Source of the DNA: an archaeon
GTDB taxonomy: Archaea > Aenigmatarchaeota > Aenigmatarchaeia > GW2011-AR5
NCBI GenBank assembly: GCA_028279825.1
Contig: JANQNA010000007.1
Location: 25,409 to 89,408, forward strand
DNA: 64,000 nucleotides
Direction: 5' to 3'
Part shown: positions 55,992 through 64,000 of the stretch, piece after piece
Layout of the letters: each line of letters opens with the position of its first letter
Position numbering within the stretch: the first letter of the stretch is position 1
Notes under the pieces: generated by a model
What the model was told of the DNA's origin: nothing
The model's database searches: none
The model's input: the letters and a program-made list of their open reading frames with translations, nothing else
Position numbers and translations under genes: made by a program

Positions 55992-57096
55992 AGATAGAAT
56001 AAAGAAGGCAACTGACTGGATGCTTAATTCGGGCATACAAAATTCAGACGGGGAACACAAAGGCGGCATAAACAGCTACCACACGGAACAAGGTTATCCA
56101 TATATTTACAGCGAGATAACAGGTTACGGTGTTTCTGCTTTTCTGTATGCAAGCGAAGTAAACAGAAAGCTTGTTGAACGTGCGAAACTTGCTGCTGACT
56201 GGCTTATCAAAAAGGCATTGATGTCAAGCGGAGGTGTCAGAACAAGATACTACTACCAGCCAACCGATAATATTTATTCATTTGAATCGGGTAATTCATT
56301 TCCTTTTGACACGGCAATGGGTCTTTACGGTCTTGTGATGCTTTACAACTCAACACGTGATGAGAAGCTGATTGAACCGATAAGAAGAATGGCTGATTTC
56401 ATTGTAAGCATGCAGAGAGAGGACGGCACATTTGATGCTTATGTCACATCTACGGGAGAGAAAGTGACTTCATACGATAAATGGTCCAACCAGCCTTCTC
56501 CGTTCCATTCAAAGCTATCTTTAGGTCTTTTAGAGGCAGGAATGCTGCTTGATGATGAGAATTTAGTGGAGGCGGCCATAAAGGTTTGTGAAAGGTCCAT
56601 GGACTTCATGGACAACGGAAGATTCATAACAAGAGCCAATGAAAGAATGTCAGATACGCATCCTAATTGCTATTCTGCAGAAGGGTTGCTGTATTCAGGC
56701 ATGGAACTTGAAAGATTTGATTTCATGGAGTGTGCCGCGTTTGGCGTTGATTCAATTGTCAAAAGATTTTACGGGAAACTTCCCTGTGCATTTGATGATG
56801 TTATAACAGTGGATAACATGAGAATTGACACTGTTGCACAGACACTGAGACTTTCGGTCATATTAAAGAAGCTTGATCTTTTGAAGACGGACAAGATGGA
56901 ACAGCTTTACAACACGCTTGTAGAAAACCAGATTGTTGATGGCAAACAGGACGGAGGATTCGTTTACGGCACAAATGACGACGGTGCTGTTATGAATCAT
57001 CCCAACTCATGGGTCAGCATGTTTGCACTACAGGCAATGATTATGTATAAAGACTGCTTGGACGGCAGAAAATTAAGGATAAAGCCTTTTGTATGA
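55969..57096 (+). CDS. Alpha/alpha-toroid-like protein (glycoside hydrolase/epimerase-like), function unknown
   Basis: Repeated helical hairpins; GVSAFLYASEVNRKLVERAKLAADWLI; FDTAMGLYGLVMLY; REDGTFDAY; start uncertain. Confidence 0.6.
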   Translation: MVILLEIEDRIKKATDWMLNSGIQNSDGEHKGGINSYHTEQGYPYIYSEITGYGVSAFLYASEVNRKLVERAKLAADWLIKKALMSSGGVRTRYYYQPTDNIYSFESGNSFPFDTAMGLYGLVMLYNSTRDEKLIEPIRRMADFIVSMQREDGTFDAYVTSTGEKVTSYDKWSNQPSPFHSKLSLGLLEAGMLLDDENLVEAAIKVCERSMDFMDNGRFITRANERMSDTHPNCYSAEGLLYSGMELERFDFMECAAFGVDSIVKRFYGKLPCAFDDVITVDNMRIDTVAQTLRLSVILKKLDLLKTDKMEQLYNTLVENQIVDGKQDGGFVYGTNDDGAVMNHPNSWVSMFALQAMIMYKDCLDGRKLRIKPFV

Positions 57097-57106
57097 TCTT
57101 ATACTC

Positions 57107-58315
57107 ATGGATGAAATTTTCGGGCTTATAGAACAGGAGAAACAGAGGCAATTGGATACTTTAGAGCTTATACCTTCGGAGAACTATGTTTCACCGGCCG
57201 TGATGAAAGCGCTGGGATCAGAGCTTAACAACAAATATTCAGAAGGATATCCCAGAAAACGTTATTATGGCGGTAACCAGTTTGTTGACCAGCTTGAGGA
57301 GATGGCTATAGAAAAAGCCAAGAAGATATTTGGAGCGGAACATGTTAATGTACAGCCCTACTCAGGTTCTCCGGCAAATGCTGCAGTGTTTTTTGCGCTG
57401 CTTGACATAGGCGCCAAGTTTATGGGTATGGAACTCTCACAGGGAGGGCATCTTACACACGGTTCACCTGTAAGTTTTTCCGGAAAATTCTTTACAGCTG
57501 TGTCATATGGTGTTGACAGGGAGACAGAGATGCTTGATTACGATGCCATAAGGAAATTAGCTGTAAAGGAAAAACCAAAGATGATAATCTCAGGATTTAC
57601 TGCTTATCCAAGAAAGATAGACTTTGAAGAATTTCACAAAATAGCCCAGGAGGTTGACGCGATTTCTTTCGCAGATATTTCTCACATAGCAGGACTTGTT
57701 GCAGGTGGTGTGCATCCTTCACCGTTTCCTTTCATGGATGTTGTGTCAACAACTACACACAAGACACTCAGAGGTCCAAGAGGAGCTATGATATTGTGTA
57801 AAGAAGGCTTCGCCAAGGCTATAGACAAGGCTGTTTTTCCTCTGCTTCAGGGCGGACCACATGACCATGCTATTGCAGCAAAGGCTATTGCATTTGAAGA
57901 GGCTTTGCAACCTGAATTCAAGGAGTACCAGAAACAGATAGTCCGCAATGCCAAAGCACTGGCAGATGCACTGATGAACAACGGATTCAGACTGGTTTCA
58001 GGCGGCACTGATAATCACCTGATGCTGATAGACCTTACAAAGAACAACACCACAGGAAAAGAAGCAGAGACACTTCTGGACCGGGCTGGAATCACTGTAA
58101 ACAAGAATACTATACCGTATGACACAAGGAAGCCTCTTGACCCGAGCGGTATACGGCTTGGAACACCTATTGTTACTACAAGAGGGATGAAAGAGCAGGA
58201 AATGAGACAGATAGCCGAGTTAATCAAGAATGTTATAATTGACAAGAAGGATCCTGAAAAGGTAAGGGAAAACGTTAACGGCCTTTGCGCCGATTTTTCT
58301 GCTTTCGCGTGGTGA
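57107..58315 (+). CDS. glyA: Serine hydroxymethyltransferase (start at MDEIFG; track ORF from 57089)
   Basis: LELIPSENYVSPAV; YYGGNQFVDQLE; DVVSTTTHKTLRGPRGAMIL. Confidence 0.96.
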   Translation: MDEIFGLIEQEKQRQLDTLELIPSENYVSPAVMKALGSELNNKYSEGYPRKRYYGGNQFVDQLEEMAIEKAKKIFGAEHVNVQPYSGSPANAAVFFALLDIGAKFMGMELSQGGHLTHGSPVSFSGKFFTAVSYGVDRETEMLDYDAIRKLAVKEKPKMIISGFTAYPRKIDFEEFHKIAQEVDAISFADISHIAGLVAGGVHPSPFPFMDVVSTTTHKTLRGPRGAMILCKEGFAKAIDKAVFPLLQGGPHDHAIAAKAIAFEEALQPEFKEYQKQIVRNAKALADALMNNGFRLVSGGTDNHLMLIDLTKNNTTGKEAETLLDRAGITVNKNTIPYDTRKPLDPSGIRLGTPIVTTRGMKEQEMRQIAELIKNVIIDKKDPEKVRENVNGLCADFSAFAW

Positions 58316-58319
58316 TTGA

Positions 58320-59129
58320 ATGTTGTTAGATGGTAAGAAAGTGGCTGCCAAGGTCGAGGAATATGCAAAAAATTTTATAGGTGACGGCAAACCTTCAATT
58401 ACTTTCTTTGTGGTTGGTGAGGATGCAGCTACTGACATATATGTAAGAAATAAGAGAAACGCCTGCGAGAGGGTTGGTATTGAATCGGAGGTTCTTAATT
58501 TTGCCGATGATGTTAAAGAGGAACATCTCATAGAAGAGATTCACAAAATGAACAAAAGTGACACTACAGGTATAATTGTGCAGCTGCCGCTCCCGGTTCA
58601 TATAAACGAAGACAAGGTACTCGGGGCAATTGACACAGAAAAGGATGTTGACTGCATGCATCCCGAGAATCTGGGACGATTATTCTTTTCGTCAGATCTT
58701 ATACCATGCACAACCGCCGGCATACTTAGACTAATAGAGGAGACCGGTACAGGTGTTAAAGGGAAAAACATTGTTGTAATAAACAGAAAACATATCGGGA
58801 AATCACTGGCTACAATACTGATTAACAGGAAGGCCACTGTTGCGGTATGTGGTAGGAACACCGATCTGGAAAAATTCACAAAGGATGCTGATATTGTGGT
58901 CACCGCCGCAGGTTGTCCCGGACTGATAAAAAAATCTATGCTGAAACCGGGTGTTATAGTCATAGATGTTGGGATAAGCAGAATAAACGGCAAGATCAAG
59001 GGCGATGCGGATGAAGACGTGAAGGATATTGCTTCTTATGTTACACCTGTCCCGGGCGGTGTGGGTCCAATGACGGTTGCTATGCTCATGAAAAACACAG
59101 CTGAGATGTACAAAAAACACAATATTTAA
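58320..59129 (+). CDS. folD: Bifunctional methylenetetrahydrofolate dehydrogenase/cyclohydrolase
   Basis: GIIVQLPLPVHINEDKVLGAIDTEKDVDCMHPENLGRL; PCTTAGILRLIEE; YVTPVPGGVGPMTVAMLMKNT. Confidence 0.96.
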   Translation: MLLDGKKVAAKVEEYAKNFIGDGKPSITFFVVGEDAATDIYVRNKRNACERVGIESEVLNFADDVKEEHLIEEIHKMNKSDTTGIIVQLPLPVHINEDKVLGAIDTEKDVDCMHPENLGRLFFSSDLIPCTTAGILRLIEETGTGVKGKNIVVINRKHIGKSLATILINRKATVAVCGRNTDLEKFTKDADIVVTAAGCPGLIKKSMLKPGVIVIDVGISRINGKIKGDADEDVKDIASYVTPVPGGVGPMTVAMLMKNTAEMYKKHNI

Positions 59130-59137
59130 GAGTAACT

Positions 59138-59590
59138 GTGATAGGAGTCCATATGAGTCTTGTGTACCTTATTATCATAGGAGTTTTGTTTAATCTAATT
59201 GTAAAACTAATTTCTATGAAGACGATAAAATATTCAAAAGGCCTGGATTCAATGCCAGCTATTCCAATAATAGCTGGTTTTCTTTACGGAACTTCTGCGG
59301 GATTATGGGCCGGTGTTATACTCGCAGTCAGTTATCATATAATAAGACCAAGAACACTTGGTTATGCACCGCTTACTGTTGTAACAAACATAATGGTAGG
59401 TGTTCTGGCAGCTTTCTTCGTTTCGTGGGATCTTCTTGTTTTGGGAGTAGTTCTCGTCATACTTTACCATGCAGTGTCAATAGGAATAGTTTCCGTTCTT
59501 GGCGGACTTGGGCCGGGATATTTTTCATTTACAGCGTTTAACTTCTTTACGTCACTTGTCATACTTTATCTTGCAACGCTCTACTTATGA
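59138..59590 (+). CDS. Small multi-TM membrane protein
   Basis: 150 aa hydrophobic ORF. Confidence 0.6.
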   Translation: MIGVHMSLVYLIIIGVLFNLIVKLISMKTIKYSKGLDSMPAIPIIAGFLYGTSAGLWAGVILAVSYHIIRPRTLGYAPLTVVTNIMVGVLAAFFVSWDLLVLGVVLVILYHAVSIGIVSVLGGLGPGYFSFTAFNFFTSLVILYLATLYL

Positions 59591-61051
59591 CCAGCCAAAC
59601 TTTCTTTTTACCATGCGATCAAGTATTTTCACGCTCATGGTTTTTTCAAAATTATGCTTCTCCCAGTTCTTTCTGTAGTTAGAGGACAATCCTCTTATGA
59701 AGAATTTAGGCACCTTTGTATTCCTCAGCACCTGACATAGCCTTTTTCCGTCAACGAATTTTGACGTGTACATTATCATTTCAAGCATTTCTTTCTTGTC
59801 CTGAATCCATGGTGTGTAAGTTTGCTGCCGACTGAAACCTATCCATTCTTCCAGCGTTTTTGGCACCTGGAAGCCTTGTTTAACGGCGTAGTCAAACAAA
59901 GGTGCACCGACATAAGGTACGTAGATATAGAACTGTGTTATGTGGCCATTGGGATTTTCTTTTATCATCTGCAGGGCCAGATCGACAGTTTCAAGAAGTT
60001 CGTCGTATGTCTCTCCGGGAAATCCCATCATGAAATTATAAAATGCCTTTATGTTTGTCTCAGCAAGTTTCCTGTTCGCGGCAATCATTGTTGCTTTGTC
60101 CTCACCCTTGTTTACCAGTTTCAGTATTCTGTCACTCCCCGATTCTATCCCGGGTTCTACAACTCTTAGCCCGCCAGCTTCAAGCTTTTTCATGTCTGTG
60201 ATCAGCATGTTATCCATACGTGCCTGCATTGACCACAGGAATTTTCCGCCAATGAGATCTGCTATTTCCTCACTGCGTTTTGGATTTGATGTGAAATTTT
60301 CGTCGTAGAATTTTACCACATCAATGTTAAACTTTTTTACCATCTTACTGACACGTTCATATGTCAGTTCGGCATTCATGCTTCTCCATTTCCCTTTGTT
60401 TATTCCTCCCGTGCTGCAGAAAGTGCATGTGTAAGGACATCCTCTGCTGGAAATAAAAGGCAGCGTCCTTTCTTTTACATTGAATGATATCCCGCCGCTT
60501 TTGACGTAATTTTCAATATCAACAAGGTTATACGGAACTTCGGGTATTTCGTTTGGATCAGGCTGGCCAGCTTTTTCATTGAACTTTACCCTTCCGTTTT
60601 CTTTGTAAACAATACCTTTTACATCTTCCAGATTCCTTTTACCGTCCAATGCATCCATAATATCCTGAAGAACAAACTCACCTTCGCCTATAACCAACAT
60701 GTCTATAAGGGGATGCTCTATGGTCTGCTGCGGCATTAGTGTTGCATGTACTCCACCCCATAGAACTTTTGCCTTTGATTTCTCTTTTACAATTCTGGAT
60801 GCTTCAAGGGCGTATTTTAGTTGTGTACCGGTCATTGAAGGAATTAACACAACTTTTGGATCTTTTGACAACTCTTCCAGCAGGTGCTTATCAAACTCGT
60901 CATCCACGCGCTGATCCAATATCTTTACTTCATGATCTTTGTATACAACAGATACCGTGGACAATAAACCAAGAGGTAATTCAACAGAAGAATTTTTTAT
61001 GTCATAACCTGTTTTTGGGTAGACACCCAATATCTCAGCCATTCCATGCAT
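59585..61051 (-). CDS. B12-binding-type radical SAM protein
   Basis: SSRGCPYTCTFCSTGGINKGKWRS; VLWGGVHATLMPQQTIEHPLIDMLVIGEGE. Confidence 0.93.
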   Translation of the reverse strand: MHGMAEILGVYPKTGYDIKNSSVELPLGLLSTVSVVYKDHEVKILDQRVDDEFDKHLLEELSKDPKVVLIPSMTGTQLKYALEASRIVKEKSKAKVLWGGVHATLMPQQTIEHPLIDMLVIGEGEFVLQDIMDALDGKRNLEDVKGIVYKENGRVKFNEKAGQPDPNEIPEVPYNLVDIENYVKSGGISFNVKERTLPFISSRGCPYTCTFCSTGGINKGKWRSMNAELTYERVSKMVKKFNIDVVKFYDENFTSNPKRSEEIADLIGGKFLWSMQARMDNMLITDMKKLEAGGLRVVEPGIESGSDRILKLVNKGEDKATMIAANRKLAETNIKAFYNFMMGFPGETYDELLETVDLALQMIKENPNGHITQFYIYVPYVGAPLFDYAVKQGFQVPKTLEEWIGFSRQQTYTPWIQDKKEMLEMIMYTSKFVDGKRLCQVLRNTKVPKFFIRGLSSNYRKNWEKHNFEKTMSVKILDRMVKRKFGWS

Positions 61052-61141
61052 TATAGTTCACATACTTTTAAGGTTATTTTTGACTTCATTTCTATAATTG
61101 TACCAAAAAGACGTTCAATTCGTTTGGTTTAAATTCTTTTT

Positions 61142-62257
61142 TTGGCCTGTTATGTTATGAAAGTAGCGATGGTTTTGGGAACCAGGCCCGAAATTATAAA
61201 GATGTCTCCTGTTATCAGGGAATTTGACAAACGTGGAGTGGAACATTTTATACTTCACACAGGACAACACTATTCCTACAACATGGACGAGTCTTTTTTT
61301 GATGAGATTGGTCTACCAAAGTCCAGATATAACCTCGGTGTGAGGTCAAAAGCACCGTATCTTCAGGGTGATCATACAGGAAGAATGATGACTCTTGTAG
61401 AGGAATTAATACTTAAGGAAAAGCCTGACGTTGTTCTTGTTTTAGGAGACACAAACACGGTTCTTGCAGCGTCTTTATGTACTGCAAAATTCAGGACGTC
61501 CAGAATCGGTATAGAGTTGGGTCATATAGAAGCAGGACTCAGAAGCTTTGAAAGAACATTACCTGAAGAGATAAACAGGGTTGTTTCTGATTCTTTATCA
61601 GACGTTCTTTTTGCACCCACGAATACTTCAAAGAGGAACCTGCTTAATGAAAGCATAGCGGAACACAGAATTCATGTTACGGGTAATACTGTCACAGACG
61701 CATTGGAATTTTTCAGAAACAAACTTAGTGACAAGATACTTACAGATCTTGGTGTTGAGAAAGATAACTATTTTGTTCTGACAGCTCACCGGGAATATAA
61801 CGTTGATGTCCCTGAACGATTCAAGGCCATAGCTGACGGCGTCCAGAAGATACACGACGAGTTTGGAATGAAGGTTATATACCCGATTCACCCAAGAGCC
61901 AAGAAAATGATGGCAACTCTTGGTATCAAGATCCCGGATTGTGTAAAAACAATAGATCCTGTCGGTTATCTGGATTTTCTGTCACTACAGAAAAACGCAA
62001 AACTGGCACTGACAGATTCCGGCGGAGTTCAGGAAGAGTCATGTATACTTGGTACACCATGTGTTACATTGAGAGACAGCACGGAAAGACCGGAAACCGT
62101 TGATCTGGGCTGTAATGTTGTATCGGGACTGGACCCGGTGAACATACTCAATGCTGCAACAACCGTGATAAACGCGAAGGACTGGAAACATCCGTATGGC
62201 GACGGAGATGCTGCTGTGAAAATTGCCAAAATACTTGCAGAAAAATATGAAAAGTAA
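61142..62257 (+). CDS. wecB: UDP-N-acetylglucosamine 2-epimerase (non-hydrolysing)
   Basis: VAMVLGTRPEIIKMSPVI; HTGQHYSYNMDESFFDEI; HIEAGLRSFERTLPEEINR; LTDSGGVQEESCILGTPCVTLRDSTERPET. Confidence 0.95.
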   Translation: MACYVMKVAMVLGTRPEIIKMSPVIREFDKRGVEHFILHTGQHYSYNMDESFFDEIGLPKSRYNLGVRSKAPYLQGDHTGRMMTLVEELILKEKPDVVLVLGDTNTVLAASLCTAKFRTSRIGIELGHIEAGLRSFERTLPEEINRVVSDSLSDVLFAPTNTSKRNLLNESIAEHRIHVTGNTVTDALEFFRNKLSDKILTDLGVEKDNYFVLTAHREYNVDVPERFKAIADGVQKIHDEFGMKVIYPIHPRAKKMMATLGIKIPDCVKTIDPVGYLDFLSLQKNAKLALTDSGGVQEESCILGTPCVTLRDSTERPETVDLGCNVVSGLDPVNILNAATTVINAKDWKHPYGDGDAAVKIAKILAEKYEK

Positions 62258-62288
62258 CTATTTATAAAATCAGTCGAAGAGGGTTTTT

Positions 62289-62996
62289 ATGAAAGAGAAG
62301 CTGTCTGTTATAATATCCGCTTACAATGAAGAGGAAAATCTAAAACGCATACCAAGGGAACTTATGCCAACCATGGAAAAGATTGGTAACTATGAAGTTG
62401 TTATAGTTGATGACGGATCTGTAGATAAGACCCTTGAAGTTTCACGTAAACTTGCAAAACACAGGAAGATAAAGGCCATAAAACATCCACGCAACATGGG
62501 TCTCGGTGCAGGAATGAAAACAGGCCTGAAGAATTCTTCCGGTGAACTTGTTGTTTTTCTGGATGCTGATTTTACATTTCATCCCACTGAAATACCAAAG
62601 CTTCTGAAAAAATACAACAGCGGCCGGTATGACTGTGTTATAGGCACACAATTTGGAAAGGGATCAAAAACAAGGATGAAGTTCCACAGAAAATTCATAA
62701 GTAAAGCTGTTAACATTTTATACACGATAGCTCTTGGCAGGAACATAACATCAATGAGTGCAATATTCAGGGTTTACAGAAGGTCTGCTTTGAAGGGCGT
62801 TAGTATGACAAGCAATAATTTTGACATTAATGCTGAAATGCTTTTTGACATGATAAAGAAAAAGAAGAGTATAGTGGAAGTTCCTGTGACCCTGACAGCA
62901 AGAAAATACGGCGTGTCAAAGATAAGTTTTACGAAAGAAACAAAAAACCATCTTAAGATCCTTTCAAAGATTGTAAAATGGAGGTTTTCAGGGTGA
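62289..62996 (+). CDS. Family 2 glycosyltransferase
   Basis: LSVIISAYNEEENLKRIPREL; LVVFLDADFTFHPTEIPKLL. Confidence 0.92.
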   Translation: MKEKLSVIISAYNEEENLKRIPRELMPTMEKIGNYEVVIVDDGSVDKTLEVSRKLAKHRKIKAIKHPRNMGLGAGMKTGLKNSSGELVVFLDADFTFHPTEIPKLLKKYNSGRYDCVIGTQFGKGSKTRMKFHRKFISKAVNILYTIALGRNITSMSAIFRVYRRSALKGVSMTSNNFDINAEMLFDMIKKKKSIVEVPVTLTARKYGVSKISFTKETKNHLKILSKIVKWRFSG

Positions 62997-64000
62997 GGAA
63001 TGATGTCAAATACATTATTCTCATACTGATCCTTGCATTAGCTTTCAGGTCTGTTTTTATCGGAACAAATTTTTCCGGGGATGCTATTGATACTATAAGC
63101 CCGGCCAGAAATTTTGTTGAGACGGGTGTTGCTGCTGTTTACTCGACTACGGAAGTTAATGTTCACGAATTTGCATACCAGACTGATGGGGTTTATTTTA
63201 ATTATACACACCCTCCCATGAGAGTTCTTTTGTATGTACTGTGGGCTGCGCTTGTTGGGTTTTCAAATGCTACAATGATTCTTTTACCAATAATTTTTGG
63301 TTTGTTGTCGATACTGTTCATATATTTGCTTGGTAAAGAGCTATACTCGACAGAAATTGGACTAATCGCTGCACTGCTTGCCTCTGTAGTAAGATATCAT
63401 ATTTATGCATCCGTCATCGGCTTTGGCGATAACTTCCTGATGTTTACACTCATAGCGTCACTTTACTTTTTCCTATTGTACCTTAAAACATCCAGATACG
63501 TCTATACCATACCTGTTATTATTTTTACAGTACTTGGATTTCTTACGAAGTTCGCTATTTTTGCAATGATACCCGTGTTCTTTTTGATAGCATTGCTTTA
63601 CAGGGACAAGGTAAAAATTCCTATTAGTTTTTTGATTATAGTAATTGCAATTGTTGCATCTATAGGAGCTGTTTATTTTTCGTATCCCGTGACTGAATAT
63701 CTGACCGGTGTAACGAACGAAGAATTTAATTTCTTTGATTCTTATGTAGGACTATTCTTAACGGCCACACCTTCTGCGACAGATTTTGTTGCACAGAAAT
63801 CTTTCTACCTTCTTTCGTTTGCGTGGCAATTCACACCGTTCTTTGCTGCACTTGTGGTTCTTTCTCTTTTCATGAAACGTGACAAAAGTTACTGGTTTCT
63901 TGTAATCTGGTTTGCTGTTGCATTTCTTTCAGGCATGTCGGCAAACGGACAGGACTTCCAGCGGTACATGGTTATTGCAATATCACCCGCGATAATACTT
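62978..64000 (+). CDS. Multi-TM glycosyltransferase (GT39/ArnT-like), truncated by the window end; start at ATG 62978 or GTG 62993
   Basis: Own translation MEVFRVRNDVKYIILILILALAFRSVFIGTNFSGDAIDTISPARNF...; open to base 64000, hence absent from the ORF track. Confidence 0.75.
   Translation, partial: MEVFRVRNDVKYIILILILALAFRSVFIGTNFSGDAIDTISPARNFVETGVAAVYSTTEVNVHEFAYQTDGVYFNYTHPPMRVLLYVLWAALVGFSNATMILLPIIFGLLSILFIYLLGKELYSTEIGLIAALLASVVRYHIYASVIGFGDNFLMFTLIASLYFFLLYLKTSRYVYTIPVIIFTVLGFLTKFAIFAMIPVFFLIALLYRDKVKIPISFLIIVIAIVASIGAVYFSYPVTEYLTGVTNEEFNFFDSYVGLFLTATPSATDFVAQKSFYLLSFAWQFTPFFAALVVLSLFMKRDKSYWFLVIWFAVAFLSGMSANGQDFQRYMVIAISPAIIL

Noticed and set aside
1-64000. rRNA or tRNA genes, prophage or insertion sequences
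   Set aside because: None recognised by eye on either strand; intron-containing or split tRNAs cannot be excluded without tRNAscan-SE.

Overview
Archaeal chromosomal window. Calls rest on RadA, RPA, archaeal DnaG, Orc1/Cdc6, PolD DP1, PolB, histone, Hjc, NAC, SecD/SecF, mevalonate genes and an AglB/STT3 glycosylation locus. TATA-box promoters and Shine-Dalgarno-like leaders both occur. The number of small orphan ORFs suggests a DPANN-like or deep euryarchaeal lineage, but I cannot place it. Four blocks are visible: (i) 0.4-9 kb, recombination/replication genes plus small winged-helix proteins, an ExeA/TniB-like AAA+ ATPase and a large non-coding repeat array; (ii) 9-28 kb, housekeeping, DnaG, Hjc, and an SF1 helicase-nuclease; (iii) 26.9-39.5 kb, HMG-CoA reductase, HMG-CoA synthase, thiolase and DUF35 interrupted by small orphan ORFs, then Orc1/Cdc6-DP1-PolB; (iv) 40-64 kb, secretion and surface glycosylation. 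The observations I rate highest are: a helically phased TTCAC/GTGAA half-site array (8.23-8.58 kb) directly upstream of the AAA+ ATPase; ORB-like elements flanking an AT-rich stretch next to orc1/cdc6 (34.2-34.5 kb); a 14-17 bp motif (TTCTTTTGTGAGAG[ATA]) recurring in 1.4-7.5 kb; an STT3/AglB gene split by a single in-frame stop; a DP1 subunit with degraded phosphoesterase motifs; a candidate structured ncRNA near 16.7-16.95 kb; and a recurring pattern of tandem pairs of small paralogous orphan proteins. All family calls were made by eye from the translations; no database search was run.
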